Origin: Pseudomonadota bacterium
GTDB taxonomy: Bacteria > Pseudomonadota > Gammaproteobacteria > Pseudomonadales > Oleiphilaceae
NCBI GenBank assembly: GCA_002747395.1
Contig: PDPE01000027.1
Coordinates: forward strand, 62,001 to 126,000
Length of the DNA stretch: 64,000 nt
Reading direction: 5' to 3'
The position numbers were made by a program, and so were the translations under genes. Every line of letters begins with the position of its first letter. Position 1 is the stretch's first letter. The notes under the pieces are model-generated. The model was given only the letters and a program-made list of their open reading frames with translations, did not search any database and had not been told where the DNA came from. Positions 9,728-18,787 of the stretch are shown here, one piece after another.

Positions 9728-10261
9728 TTACCCTGTCTTCCCGGTGAGTTTGCCTTGCTGTCGCCTTTTGTTCCAGTTGGCTTGTACCTTTCTGCGCCAC
9801 AGGAATCGAACAATCCCGTAACTGACAACGGCAAAAAACACGCCCAGCACCACAGAGCCGAGATAAAGGGGCAGGCCAACCTCAACCAGTTTTTCTGACA
9901 GCCATTGCCAGGAAAGCTGAAATTCGTACTCTGCAGTGGGGCGATTTAACAGATAGGCTCCGACAACATAATTGAAGTAAAACATCGGCGGCATGGTGAC
10001 CGGGTTACTGATCCACACCAGGGCAACCGAAATGGGCAGGTTGCAATTTAACCAGATGGCGCAAAGCGCTGCTGCGATCATTTGCATGGGTATCGGGATA
10101 AAGCACCAAAATATCCCGACCATAGCGGCTTTTGAAACGGAGCGGCGGTTGATATGCCACAGATTGGGTTTATGTAAAACATCACCAAGGAAATGGAGAG
10201 CCTTGATTTCCTTGATTTTATCCGGTGTCGGGCTGTATTTTCTGATTAGGCGTTTGGGCAT
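9728..10261 (-). CDS. DUF2062 membrane protein
   Basis: 177 residues, two or three predicted membrane helices (about 46-70, 80-100 and 130-155) and a basic C-terminal tail. The region KAAMVGIFWCFIPIPMQM and the motif VWISNPVTMPP are typical of DUF2062. The function of the family is unknown. A gene of this family sits between lolDE and comEC in Pseudomonas, so the position is conserved. It is convergent with lolD and divergent from comEC. Confidence 0.85.
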   Translation of the reverse strand: MPKRLIRKYSPTPDKIKEIKALHFLGDVLHKPNLWHINRRSVSKAAMVGIFWCFIPIPMQMIAAALCAIWLNCNLPISVALVWISNPVTMPPMFYFNYVVGAYLLNRPTAEYEFQLSWQWLSEKLVEVGLPLYLGSVVLGVFFAVVSYGIVRFLWRRKVQANWNKRRQQGKLTGKTG

Positions 10262-10310
10262 GGCGCTCTTTTTATCGGTCAGGTTTTATAGGTCAGAGAT
10301 TAATCAATCA

Positions 10311-10338
10311 GGTTTTGTAAATCCGGTTGTGTAACTCG
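10311..10338. repeat. Weak tandem repeat, 2 x 14 bp, before comEC
   Basis: Units 10311-10324 and 10325-10338 both start ggtt and share 11 of 14 positions, 30 bases before the comEC start. Weak alone; listed because it fits the window-wide pattern. Confidence 0.35.
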
Positions 10339-10367
10339 GGTAATTAAAACAAGACAACAAACCACGG

Positions 10368-12824
10368 ATGGTTGAAGTGTTAATTAATTCTATCGCTTTT
10401 TCAAGCGGCATCATACTTCTGTATTTTTGGGGTCGTTTACCTGATCCGGATTATTATCCCTTGTTATTAACGATCTCCTTTTTCGCTTTTTTGTTCAGGT
10501 TTACCCGACCACCAGGCTTTTTTCTTTTGGGAGTTTTGTACGCAGCCACACAGGCCGAGAACCAGATCGCCGATCAGGTCAAACCGTCGTCAGGCTCTCA
10601 AACCCTGGTATTGCAAGGGCATGTCTGTTCTTTACCTGTATACCGGGCTGACAGGGTCGTTTTCGATTTTTGTGATGTGACCGGTATTGATTCAGGTAAA
10701 GCCGGGCCGGTTACCCGGTTTTCGAAGCTCAGATTATCCCTTTATTTAAATTATGATAGTGCAGAAAACCGTAATAACCACCTTGCTGGCAGGGAAAGGA
10801 TGCCAGCGCTTCAGGGGGTGCTAAGGCTTTCGGCGAGGGTGAAACCTCCCAATGGCGTGGTCAACAAACATGGTTTTTTGTATGAATCCTGGTTGTTTGC
10901 ACATGGGTATTCCGGCACAGGTTATGTCTTGTCGGTATCGCCCGGGGCCGAATCGGCCTGTGGCTTACTCTGCCGCTATCGGGTTGAGCGTATCAGACTG
11001 GTGAATCACTTTTCCCGGTTTCAGAATCGTGAGCCCGAGTCCTGTGAGCAAAACACAGGTTCTTGTGAGGAAAGCAGAGATGCTTATGAGAATGGCAAAG
11101 ACTCTTTTCAGTTTTTTCATTCAGTTGTGCTTGGTAACAAGTCGGCAATCGCGCCCGAAACCAAAAGCCTGTTCAATGATACCGGAACCGGGCATTTACT
11201 GGTGATATCCGGTCTTCATGCCGGGTTTGTCGGTGTTTTGGCATTTAAACTGCTGAGTGTTATTTTTGCCTGGCTATTTCCCCGGCATAAATCCGGCGCA
11301 AGGCAGGCTGCCGGTCTGGTCGCCATTTTGCCCGTTTTTGCCTACATTGCAGTGGCCGGTTTTACCGTTCCCGCTACCCGGGCATTCTTGATGTTTATGT
11401 TCGGCTCCCTGATGCTGGTTGTTCTCCGCCGCCCTGTGATATGGGTGTTCTGCGTGACCTTTGCCATCATGCTGGTTATCAATCCTGCCAGTGTACTGGA
11501 CGGGGGGTTCTGGCTGTCTTTCTATGCAGTATTCATTCTGCTACTGGTTCACGGTGCCCGGCCCATTACCTCGCCCCTGGTATTTCGGTTGCTCAAGCCT
11601 CATGTCGCCCTCTTTTTGGGGCTTGCACCTCTTATGGTGTTTATGGGGATGAATGTCTCCCTGGTGTCGGTTTTGGCGAATTTGCTGGTGGTGCCGTTTT
11701 TTGGTCTGGTCATGTTGCCCCTTGGCTTTTTCGCGGCAGTGGCCGGTTTTATCGACAATTTTGCCTGCGATCTGTGCCTGTCGCTTTTTTCCGTCGGCTA
11801 TCGTCTGATAACCGGGTATTTGAGTTATCTGCTTCAGTTTGACCTCTTTTTATCAGTTACGGGTTCTCCGGGCCCGTTATTACTCGCGCTGACCCTTGTC
11901 ATGGTGCTTTGCCTGATTTTGCCGTTGCCCCTGAAACTGCGATGTACACTGGCCAGTGTATTATTGGCTTTTTGTTCGTATCCGATTGAGTATGATCGCC
12001 GACGTTACGGGATTACGGTTTATGATGTGGGCCAGGGTTTGTCTGTCGAGTTGCAGGCAGACAATATCAATATGGTTTACGATTTCGGCATGCGTTATTC
12101 GGATACCTTCGACATGGCTGGCCTGGTATTGTTGCCGAATATGAAGGTGAGGGGAGTGAGGGACCTTGACTTTGGTGTGATCAGCCATTGGGATCTGGAT
12201 CATAGTGGAGGGTGGCATACTTTCGCAACCGGTATTCCTGTTGATATCCTGCTTTCGCCTGAATCTCCGCTCCCTGGTGTCAATGAGTTGCGGTCAGGTG
12301 AAACCGGTTTGAGCCGACTGTCTGAATATTGCCACAGCGGCGCACAATACAGTAAAAATCAGTTTACAATGCGAGTCCTGTGGCCGGAACCGGGAATGCG
12401 ATCGACTGGTATAAAAGCTTCCGACAACAACGCTTCTTGCGTAATAAGGGTTGAATTTGCAGGAATCTCTGTTTTAATGCCGGGAGATATCGAAAAGGAG
12501 GTTGAATACCATCTGGTAGAAAAATATGGCAATGAGTTACGGTCGGATGTGCTGATTGTAGCGCATCATGGCAGCCAGACAAGTTCGACCTGGGCATTTC
12601 TGAAGCATGTGAGACCCAAAATAGCCCTTATTTCATCAGGATACGGGAATAAGTTTGCTCACCCTCACAGGGACGTGTTACAACGTCTTAAATATTTTGG
12701 CGTTACCACCTATAATACGGCGGAATCTGGTGCCATTCACCTGTACCGGGATGGTGCGGACGCTTCATCCTGGCGTGTACAGGAAATGAGAAAAATCTGC
12801 AATAAATTCTGGTTGCGTGGATAA
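10368..12824 (+). CDS. comEC: DNA uptake channel protein ComEC/Rec2
   Basis: 818 residues. ComEC carries transforming DNA across the inner membrane. Order: N-terminal hydrophobic segments, an OB-like DUF4131 region (to about 200), the Competence-domain membrane bundle (about 265-540) containing HLLVISGLHAGF, and a C-terminal metallo-beta-lactamase domain from about 545. That domain has metal ligands in ISHWDLDHSGG and VAHHGS. Between the first two parts (about residues 224-244) is a Glu/Ser-rich stretch with two cysteines, encoded by a 3 x 21-bp degenerate repeat. The gene stands alone on the plus strand, with exbB starting 168 bases later. Full length, so competence is plausible. Confidence 0.93.
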   Translation: MVEVLINSIAFSSGIILLYFWGRLPDPDYYPLLLTISFFAFLFRFTRPPGFFLLGVLYAATQAENQIADQVKPSSGSQTLVLQGHVCSLPVYRADRVVFDFCDVTGIDSGKAGPVTRFSKLRLSLYLNYDSAENRNNHLAGRERMPALQGVLRLSARVKPPNGVVNKHGFLYESWLFAHGYSGTGYVLSVSPGAESACGLLCRYRVERIRLVNHFSRFQNREPESCEQNTGSCEESRDAYENGKDSFQFFHSVVLGNKSAIAPETKSLFNDTGTGHLLVISGLHAGFVGVLAFKLLSVIFAWLFPRHKSGARQAAGLVAILPVFAYIAVAGFTVPATRAFLMFMFGSLMLVVLRRPVIWVFCVTFAIMLVINPASVLDGGFWLSFYAVFILLLVHGARPITSPLVFRLLKPHVALFLGLAPLMVFMGMNVSLVSVLANLLVVPFFGLVMLPLGFFAAVAGFIDNFACDLCLSLFSVGYRLITGYLSYLLQFDLFLSVTGSPGPLLLALTLVMVLCLILPLPLKLRCTLASVLLAFCSYPIEYDRRRYGITVYDVGQGLSVELQADNINMVYDFGMRYSDTFDMAGLVLLPNMKVRGVRDLDFGVISHWDLDHSGGWHTFATGIPVDILLSPESPLPGVNELRSGETGLSRLSEYCHSGAQYSKNQFTMRVLWPEPGMRSTGIKASDNNASCVIRVEFAGISVLMPGDIEKEVEYHLVEKYGNELRSDVLIVAHHGSQTSSTWAFLKHVRPKIALISSGYGNKFAHPHRDVLQRLKYFGVTTYNTAESGAIHLYRDGADASSWRVQEMRKICNKFWLRG
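11038..11100. repeat. In-frame 3 x 21-bp degenerate repeat inside comEC
   Basis: Units 11038-11058, 11059-11079 and 11080-11100 align on a shared tgtgag/tatgag core and A-rich ends. The 21-base period keeps frame and encodes a hydrophilic Glu/Ser-rich segment with two Cys. It lies in a variable linker of ComEC. Confidence 0.5.
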
Positions 12825-12852
12825 TTCATTCGTGTATCTGTTTATTTTCACT

Positions 12853-12931
12853 AACTCTGAACTTTTAACAACCTTGAATTTTTAACAACCTTGAATTTTT
12901 TTACTAACCTTGAAATTTTTCGCTAACCTTT
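12853..12931. repeat. Tandem repeat, 4 units of 17-19 bp, between comEC and exbB
   Basis: Units start at 12853, 12870, 12887 and 12906, each of the form AACCTTGAA-T-tract-AAC/ACT, followed by a partial fifth at 12925. The array begins 28 bases after the comEC stop and ends 62 bases before exbB. Confidence 0.8.
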
Positions 12932-12992
12932 AGATATATGGCATGGCGGTTTATACCGACAGTTTAACTAACAGAAATCAGGAGAAGTATCG

Positions 12993-13628
12993 GTGCTGGA
13001 GCTTATCAAGCCAGGTGGCATTATCATGGTGCCAATTTTATTTTGCTCGGTTTTGGCCTTGGCCATTGTCATTGAGCGCTTCTGGACGTTGCGAACCTCT
13101 CGAATTGCGCCCAAAAAAGCAGCTCGGGATGTCTGGCACTGGATCAAAAACAAGGAGCTTAACTCCAAGAAGCTGCGCCAGTTGAAAGAGTCGTCGCCGC
13201 TAGGCAGGATTATGGCCGTCGGTCTGGCGAACGCCAAACACGGTCGGGATGTAATGCGAGACAGCATCCAGCAGGAGGCTGGTCAGATTATCCATGATCT
13301 GGAACGCTTCCTGTCCCCTCTGGGAACGATTGCCCTGGTGGCACCGCTGTTGGGGTTACTGGGTACGGTCATAGGTATGATCAAGGTTTTCGCCGCTATC
13401 CAGCTTGAAGGAGCGGGCAATGCGGCGGTGCTTGCCGGAGGCATTTCGGAAGCCTTGATCACTACGGCATCGGGTCTTGCCGTTGCCATTCCCACACTGG
13501 TTTTTCACCGTCACTTTCTTCGCCGTGTCGATGAAATTGTTGTCAATATGGAGCAGGAAGCAGTCAGGTTGGTGGAAGTGGTGCATGGTGATCGAGAGAT
13601 AGACCTCGGCGAGGACGTGAAGGCGTGA
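12993..13628 (+). CDS. exbB: ExbB/TolQ-family proton channel protein
   Basis: 211 residues from a GTG with AGGAGAAG six to eight bases upstream. Three membrane helices: about 9-29, then a pair near 108-130 and 150-172 separated from the first by a cytoplasmic loop. The core PLLGLLGTVIGMIKVF and the segment GISEALITTASGLAVAIP are diagnostic of the MotA/TolQ/ExbB family. With ExbD it converts proton motive force into movement of TonB-like partners. It overlaps exbD by four bases. This pair beside lpxK is conserved in Pseudomonas; the TonB partner is not in the window. Confidence 0.9.
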   Translation: MLELIKPGGIIMVPILFCSVLALAIVIERFWTLRTSRIAPKKAARDVWHWIKNKELNSKKLRQLKESSPLGRIMAVGLANAKHGRDVMRDSIQQEAGQIIHDLERFLSPLGTIALVAPLLGLLGTVIGMIKVFAAIQLEGAGNAAVLAGGISEALITTASGLAVAIPTLVFHRHFLRRVDEIVVNMEQEAVRLVEVVHGDREIDLGEDVKA

Positions 13629-14056
13629 AATTTAAAAGGCAGGTCGGGGAAGAAATTTCTGTTAACCTCACTCCTCTTATTGACGTCGTATTCCTGTTGC
13701 TGATTTTTTTTATGGTATCCACAACGTTTACCAAAGAAAGCCACCTGGAAGTCGAGTTGCCGGAAGCTGCCGGAGAGCAGGCTGTGACGAAACAGAAGAT
13801 GATCGAGGTGGTTATCAATAGCAAGGGTGACTACTCGGTGAACGAAAGGCCCCTGGTTAACAATAAGGCGGTGACACTCAGCAAGGCGGTCGATAGAATA
13901 TCCAGATCAAATAACAAGCTGCCGTTTGTTATTACCGCAGATGCAAGAACTCCCCATGAGTATGTGGTTCGCGCGATGGATGTGGCCGGTAAATTGGGGT
14001 TTGTCGAGTTGAGTATTACTGCTCAACGAACAAACGAGGCGATTACTGAAAACTGA
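13625..14056 (+). CDS. exbD: ExbD/TolR-family protein
   Basis: 143 residues from a GTG that overlaps the exbB stop (GTGA). One N-terminal membrane helix, LTPLIDVVFLLLIFFMV, with the proton-pathway Asp20, followed by a periplasmic ExbD/TolR domain. It works in a 5:2 type complex with ExbB. Translational coupling with exbB and normal length make the call secure; the split between ExbD and TolR rests on context. Confidence 0.9.
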   Translation: MKFKRQVGEEISVNLTPLIDVVFLLLIFFMVSTTFTKESHLEVELPEAAGEQAVTKQKMIEVVINSKGDYSVNERPLVNNKAVTLSKAVDRISRSNNKLPFVITADARTPHEYVVRAMDVAGKLGFVELSITAQRTNEAITEN

Positions 14057-14107
14057 TGTGCATTGTACATTGTCTTGTTGGTGTGACTGGCATATTTTTG
14101 CGTTCAT

Positions 14108-14175
14108 TTATTCCGCACATACATTTGTTCTGCATATGCACTTATTCTGCACATGCATTAATCCTGCGCACGCAT
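14108..14175. repeat. Tandem repeat, 4 x 17 bp (fifth partial), before msbA
   Basis: Units at 14108, 14125, 14142 and 14159 (for example ttattctgcacatgcat) share 13 to 15 of 17 positions with a neighbour; a decayed fifth runs to 14192. It ends three bases before the msbA ATG and occupies the place where a ribosome site should be. Confidence 0.8.
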
Positions 14176-14195
14176 CAATCCTGTAAAAACAGTTC

Positions 14196-15992
14196 ATGGC
14201 GATAAATACCGGCACTGCAGCCGAAGACCCGACAACATCAAAAACCGACCTGACCAACTTTCAGGTGTACAAGCGGCTACTAAAGTACGTCAAGCCGCTT
14301 TGGTTTGCTTTCATGCTGAGCATATTCGGTAATGGTGTCTATGCCGGTGCCAGTGTGCTGATGGCCAAACTCACCGAGTACCTGGAGCAGGCGATCAGCC
14401 ATCCTTCGGATGAAAGCAGAATCTTTGTGTGCAGTGTGATCATTGGCGTGTTTGTCATGCGAGGTGTCGGGGCTTTTTTTGGCGGTTACTTTATTGCGTA
14501 TGTGGGTCGGAATGTGGTGCATAAGATCCGGACAGAAATTTTTAATCATTACATGATTCTGCCATGTGAATTTTTTGACCAACATGCTTCCGGTCACCTG
14601 GTATCAAAAATCACTTTCCATGTCGAGCAGTTGACCGGGGCTGCCTCCAATGCAATCACAATTACCGTCCGGGAAGGTCTTACTGTCATTGGCCTGTTCG
14701 GGTTTATGCTCTATCAAAACTGGAAGCTGACACTGATTTTTATCTGCATCGGGCCCTTTATCGGGCTGATTATCGGTTATGTCAGCAAGAGATTTCGCCA
14801 TTTAAGCCGAAAAATACAGTCTTCGATGGGAGATGTAACACATGTTGCCTCGGAGGCCATCAACGGATACCGTGAGGTCAAGGTCTTTTCCGGTGAACAC
14901 TATGAGCGAAATCGATTCGAACAGGCCAGCAAAAATAACCTGACCCAAAGCCTGAAAATGGAGTTGACCAAGGCATGCAGTACACCTGTTATTCAAAGCC
15001 TTGTGGCTGTATCCATTGCGACACTGCTCTGGATTGCCTTGAGTGATGACGTGCGCGGCGAGATGTCGGCAGGTGAACTGATTGCCTATTTTGTTGCCGC
15101 CTCCACGATTGCCAAACCGATTCGCCAACTTACCCAGGTAAATGCAACCATTCAAAGTGGTGTCGCCGCAGCCCAGGAACTGTTTGCATTGATGGACAGC
15201 CTGGCAGAGCAGGATAGCGGGCAGTATGATGCAGGTAACGTCAAGGGCGAGATCGAGTTTAAGGACGTTGCCTTCCGATACGCATCGTCAGACAAAAACA
15301 ATCTTGAGCATATCTCTCTTGTCATCAAGCCGGGCGAAACGGTCGCTTTCGTTGGCAAAAGCGGCAGTGGCAAGTCCACGCTGGTCAATTTGTTACCTCG
15401 CTTTTATCAGTTCGATGCCGGGCAGATTCTGATTGATGGAAAGGACATTCGGGAATACACACTGCGTTCGCTGCGCAAGCAGATAGCCATTGTCAATCAG
15501 AATGTGATTTTGTTTAACGACTCGGTTGCCAACAATATCGGTTATGGCGAACGTTTGGGCAAACACTCGGATGAGTCGATCAGGAAGGCGGCAAGACAGG
15601 CCAATGCAGACGAGTTTATCTGCGATATGCAGGAGCAATATCAGACCCGGATCGGAGACAATGGCGTGTTGCTTTCCGGAGGACAAAGGCAGAGGCTTGC
15701 CATTGCCCGGGCATTGCTCAAAAATGCGCCTGTTTTAATTCTGGATGAAGCAACGTCGGCCCTCGATAACGAGTCGGAGCAAAAAATTCAGGAAGCGCTC
15801 GACTTTGTTATGGAAGGGCGTACTACCCTGATTATTGCGCATCGCCTGACAACCATAGAAAATGCGGACAAAATTGTGGTGATGGATGCCGGCAAAATTG
15901 TTGAGGTCGGTACTCACAAGGAGTTGCTTGCCAAAAACGGGTACTATGCACACCTTCACCGTTCTGGTATGGATCTGGAGGGTGGGTGTTGA
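14196..15992 (+). CDS. msbA: Lipid A flippase MsbA
   Basis: 598 residues. Six membrane helices in the first 330 residues, then an ATPase domain with Walker A GKSGSGKST near 387-395, signature LSGGQRQRLAIARAL and Walker B LILDEATSALD. MsbA flips lipid A-core across the inner membrane. lpxK overlaps its end by seven bases, the classic msbA-lpxK pair, which makes this assignment better than a generic ABC exporter. No ribosome site precedes the ATG; the space is filled by a 17-bp tandem repeat. Confidence 0.93.
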   Translation: MAINTGTAAEDPTTSKTDLTNFQVYKRLLKYVKPLWFAFMLSIFGNGVYAGASVLMAKLTEYLEQAISHPSDESRIFVCSVIIGVFVMRGVGAFFGGYFIAYVGRNVVHKIRTEIFNHYMILPCEFFDQHASGHLVSKITFHVEQLTGAASNAITITVREGLTVIGLFGFMLYQNWKLTLIFICIGPFIGLIIGYVSKRFRHLSRKIQSSMGDVTHVASEAINGYREVKVFSGEHYERNRFEQASKNNLTQSLKMELTKACSTPVIQSLVAVSIATLLWIALSDDVRGEMSAGELIAYFVAASTIAKPIRQLTQVNATIQSGVAAAQELFALMDSLAEQDSGQYDAGNVKGEIEFKDVAFRYASSDKNNLEHISLVIKPGETVAFVGKSGSGKSTLVNLLPRFYQFDAGQILIDGKDIREYTLRSLRKQIAIVNQNVILFNDSVANNIGYGERLGKHSDESIRKAARQANADEFICDMQEQYQTRIGDNGVLLSGGQRQRLAIARALLKNAPVLILDEATSALDNESEQKIQEALDFVMEGRTTLIIAHRLTTIENADKIVVMDAGKIVEVGTHKELLAKNGYYAHLHRSGMDLEGGC

Positions 15993-17092
15993 ACACGGGC
16001 CGTCTGGAGCAGGCAGTCAATCGTGCCTGGTACAGGCCAAAGTCCATGCAGGACTTTTTGCTGATACTTGCTCTCTTGCCCTTTGCGATTCTGTACCGGG
16101 CTATTACCGCTTTTCGTTCCTTTGCCTATCGGTTTGGCCTGTTTCGTCAACACAGGGTGAATGCCTTTGTCATAGTCGTGGGTAATATCTCTGTGGGGGG
16201 GACGGGAAAAACGCCTTTTACTCTGGCGCTGTGTCGTTTTTTTGAACAGCGTTCTGTTTCATATGGTATTGTCAGCCGGGGTTACGGTGGAAAATCGGAC
16301 AGTTATCCGCTGGAAGTAAACGAATCTGTTTCCGCCGCACACTGTGGTGATGAACCGCTTATGATAAAGTGCCGTCTTGGCCAGGTTCCGGTATTTGTTG
16401 GCCCGGACAGGGTTGCCACAGCCAGGGCATTGCTGGAAAAATACCCGGTTCGCGTCATCATTTGTGATGACGGGTTACAGCATTATCCTATGGCAAGAGA
16501 TAAGGAATTTGTTGTGGTTGATGGCCAACGCGGGTTTGGTAACTTTTTGCCGTTTCCTGCCGGGCCTTTACGAGAGCCGGTACGACGATTGGCTTGCGCT
16601 GATGCGGTGGTATTGAATCAACCGAAAGGAGGCGCCTTCGAGACGGTTTCTCTTGTGCCTGATTCGCATGTGGCCGATTCTCATATAATAAGCCGAATGC
16701 CGGATCTGCCCCGGGACAGGCTGTGTTCCATGTATCTGGCTCCCCGTCGACTGGTCAACCTCAAGACAGGAAAAGTGGCTGAAGTTGACTCCTTTGCGGG
16801 GGTTCAGGTTCATGCAGTGGCGGGTATCGGAAACCCGCAACGGTTTTTTTATACACTGAGCGGGCTGGGCATTCGATGCAGTGAGCATATTTTCCCTGAT
16901 CACCATGCCTATCAGGCGATGGATTTTGTCTTTAAAGAGCCATTTCCGATTATCATGACGGAAAAGGATGCGGTAAAATGCTCGGCATTGGCGACGGAAC
17001 AAATGTGGTTCCTGGTTGTAGAAGCCGGGTTACCTGATGTTGTGGCTGAACAGCTTGTCGACGAAACAGGCCAGTGTTGGTATGCTGCCTGA
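15986..17092 (+). CDS. lpxK: Tetraacyldisaccharide 4'-kinase
   Basis: 368 residues from GTG 15986; a TTG next to it is also possible. LpxK phosphorylates the lipid A precursor at the 4' position on the inner face of the inner membrane. An N-terminal amphipathic/membrane helix (about 20-45) precedes the P-loop GNISVGGTGKTP (67-78). ICDDGLQHY is the expected second motif. GAGGG lies just upstream. It is about 35 residues longer than the E. coli protein, mostly at the termini. Coupled to msbA. Confidence 0.95.
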   Translation: MLNTGRLEQAVNRAWYRPKSMQDFLLILALLPFAILYRAITAFRSFAYRFGLFRQHRVNAFVIVVGNISVGGTGKTPFTLALCRFFEQRSVSYGIVSRGYGGKSDSYPLEVNESVSAAHCGDEPLMIKCRLGQVPVFVGPDRVATARALLEKYPVRVIICDDGLQHYPMARDKEFVVVDGQRGFGNFLPFPAGPLREPVRRLACADAVVLNQPKGGAFETVSLVPDSHVADSHIISRMPDLPRDRLCSMYLAPRRLVNLKTGKVAEVDSFAGVQVHAVAGIGNPQRFFYTLSGLGIRCSEHIFPDHHAYQAMDFVFKEPFPIIMTEKDAVKCSALATEQMWFLVVEAGLPDVVAEQLVDETGQCWYAA

Positions 17093-17111
17093 TAAACAGA
17101 TTTTGTTATTT

Positions 17112-17194
17112 GCCATATACAGTTTGTTCCTGTCCACTCACCCGCCCGTTATAAGCCAGCGCGGGCAGTTGCGTTTTTATTCACTGTATATGGC
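17112..17194 (+). other. Structured element after lpxK (12-bp stem with nested hairpin)
   Basis: GCCATATACAGT (17112-17123) pairs perfectly with ACTGTATATGGC (17183-17194). The 59-base interior holds a second small stem (17141-17145 cccgc with 17161-17165 gcggg). TTTT follows at once. It could be a branched terminator of lpxK or a small structured RNA. No coding sequence here. Confidence 0.45.
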
Positions 17195-17205
17195 TTTTCA
17201 CTAAT

Positions 17206-17232
17206 TAAGGTTAATTGATATAAGGTTAATTG
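17206..17232. repeat. Tandem repeat, 2 copies at 15-bp spacing, before ycaR
   Basis: TAAGGTTAATTG occurs at 17206-17217 and 17221-17232, directly before the ribosome site and TTG start of the next gene. Confidence 0.65.
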
Positions 17233-17245
17233 CGGAGAGCGAATC

Positions 17246-17428
17246 TTGGATAAAAAACTCTTGTCTATCCTGGTGTGCCCCTTGTGCAAGGGGGAATTGG
17301 ACTATGACCGTAAAAAGGATGAACTGGTATGTAAGGCGGATGGTATGGCTTTTCCGATCAGGGACGATATTCCGGTTATGCTTGAGACCGAAGCCCGAAC
17401 GCTGACCACCGACGAGCGATTGGGGTGA
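17246..17428 (+). CDS. ycaR: Trm112/YcaR-family zinc-ribbon-like protein
   Basis: 60 residues from a TTG with GGAG upstream. [18 protein letters not shown] and the later [12 protein letters not shown] are the family signature; only one CxxC pair (CPLC) is seen, so zinc binding is uncertain. The family is conserved between lpxK and kdsB in gammaproteobacteria. Its role there is not settled; related Trm112 proteins stabilise methyltransferases. Confidence 0.9.
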   Translation: MDKKLLSILVCPLCKGELDYDRKKDELVCKADGMAFPIRDDIPVMLETEARTLTTDERLG

Positions 17429-17431
17429 GGC

Positions 17432-17465
17432 GTAACAAATCAGAACTTGTTATAAATCAGAATGA
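17432..17465. repeat. Tandem repeat, 2 x 17 bp, before kdsB
   Basis: Units 17432-17448 and 17449-17465 share 12 of 17 positions around the core aaatcagaa. The second unit contains an ATG (17462) that is in frame with kdsB. Confidence 0.5.
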
Positions 17466-17479
17466 AAACAGGGTTTCCC

Positions 17480-18256
17480 ATGTCATTTTCCGTTGTAATA
17501 CCTGCCCGCTACTCCTCGACCCGGTTGCCAGGCAAACCGTTACTGGATATTGCCGGCAAACCGATGGTTCAGCATGTATACGAAAAAGCGCTGGCCTCTG
17601 AGGCTTCCCGCGTTATCATTGCCACTGATGACGAACGGATCCTGGAGGTGGCGAAAAAGTTTGGCGCCGAAACGGTAATGACATCTGCAGATCACCCTTC
17701 AGGCACGGATCGCCTGGAAGAGGTGGTAAGAACAACCGGCTTTTCGGCAGAAGACATTGTGGTGAATGTTCAAGGTGATGAGCCACTTGTTCCACCAGCA
17801 ATGATTAACCAGGTGGCGTCTAACCTCGCTGCACAGACAGGCGCTTCCATTGCAACGCTGTGCGAGGAAATCACAGAAGTGGCTGACTTTGTCAATCCGA
17901 ATGTGGTAAAAGTCACTTTTGATAAAAATGGTATGGCGATGTATTTCAGTCGTGCCCCGATTCCCTGGCCACGAAGCAATTTTTCTGAGCTGGCCTCGAT
18001 CGGCGACAATGCTCAAATGCCAACTGGTCATCATTTTTTTCGTCATATTGGTATTTATGCCTATCGGGTTCGATTATTGACCCGCTTTGTGCGATGGTCA
18101 CCGGCTCCCCATGAAGAGATTGAGTGCCTGGAGCAACTTCGAGCCATGTACAATGGGGAAAAAATTCATGTAGATGTTGCTGAAGAGGCTTCGCCTGCGG
18201 GTGTTGATACCCTGGCGGATCTTGAAAAGGTACGTCACATTCTCGGGGCGGCCTGA
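17480..18256 (+). CDS. kdsB: CMP-KDO synthetase (3-deoxy-manno-octulosonate cytidylyltransferase)
   Basis: 258 residues. KdsB makes CMP-KDO from CTP and KDO for the LPS inner core, in the cytoplasm. Motifs: [17 protein letters not shown] at the N-terminus (nucleotide binding), [10 protein letters not shown], and HIGIYAYR with the C-terminal [10 protein letters not shown] chose ATG 17480 because conserved sequence begins there and AGGG lies about seven bases upstream; an in-frame ATG at 17462 would add six residues and falls inside a tandem repeat. Confidence 0.96.
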   Translation: MSFSVVIPARYSSTRLPGKPLLDIAGKPMVQHVYEKALASEASRVIIATDDERILEVAKKFGAETVMTSADHPSGTDRLEEVVRTTGFSAEDIVVNVQGDEPLVPPAMINQVASNLAAQTGASIATLCEEITEVADFVNPNVVKVTFDKNGMAMYFSRAPIPWPRSNFSELASIGDNAQMPTGHHFFRHIGIYAYRVRLLTRFVRWSPAPHEEIECLEQLRAMYNGEKIHVDVAEEASPAGVDTLADLEKVRHILGAA

Positions 18257-18313
18257 TACAGTTCGACAAGTCATGGTTAAATTCAGATATGAAGTGTTTT
18301 GGGAAGATGAAAT

Positions 18314-18787
18314 ATGACTAGAGTATTGTTTGTTTGTTTGGGGAATATTTGCCGTTCTCCCACAGCGCACGGGGCATTTCGCAAGCTGGTTCAGGAGCGG
18401 GGGTTGGCCAGGCAGATTGAAATTGATTCGGCAGGAACGGCTCCCTATCATATTGGCAAGGCGCCGGATAAAAGAGCGCAAAAAACAGCCATCGCCAGAG
18501 GAATAACAATTTCCGACCTGAAAGCACGACAGGTTAAGGAATCGGACTTTGAGGAATTCGACTACATATTTGCGATGGACAAAAGCAATCTGGAGGATCT
18601 GCTTGATATCTGTCCTGACGAATACAAGTACAAGGTGCGGCTTTTTCTGGGTCTCATTCAGGATGGTGATTATCTGGAAGTGCCCGACCCCTATTATGGC
18701 GGACAGGCCGGCTTTGATATTGTGTTTGATCTGGTTCAGGAAGCCAGTGAAGCATTACTGGCCCAAATCCGGTTGGCCCTGGACTGA
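18314..18787 (+). CDS. Low-molecular-weight protein tyrosine phosphatase
   Basis: 157 residues. The P-loop CLGNICRS is at 8-15 with nucleophile Cys8, and the general acid is in DPYYGG (Asp125). The family dephosphorylates protein tyrosines; Wzb-type members act on polysaccharide tyrosine kinases. This one sits between kdsB and murB, the conserved place of ptpA in Pseudomonas. It may still act on the XrtA-locus tyrosine kinase at 33-34 kb, since no other phosphatase is visible; that is inference. It overlaps murB by one base. Confidence 0.9.
   Translation: MTRVLFVCLGNICRSPTAHGAFRKLVQERGLARQIEIDSAGTAPYHIGKAPDKRAQKTAIARGITISDLKARQVKESDFEEFDYIFAMDKSNLEDLLDICPDEYKYKVRLFLGLIQDGDYLEVPDPYYGGQAGFDIVFDLVQEASEALLAQIRLALD

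Noticed and set aside
12853..12931. CRISPR-like array
   Set aside because: Units are directly adjacent and degenerate with no unique spacers, and no cas genes are present anywhere in the window.
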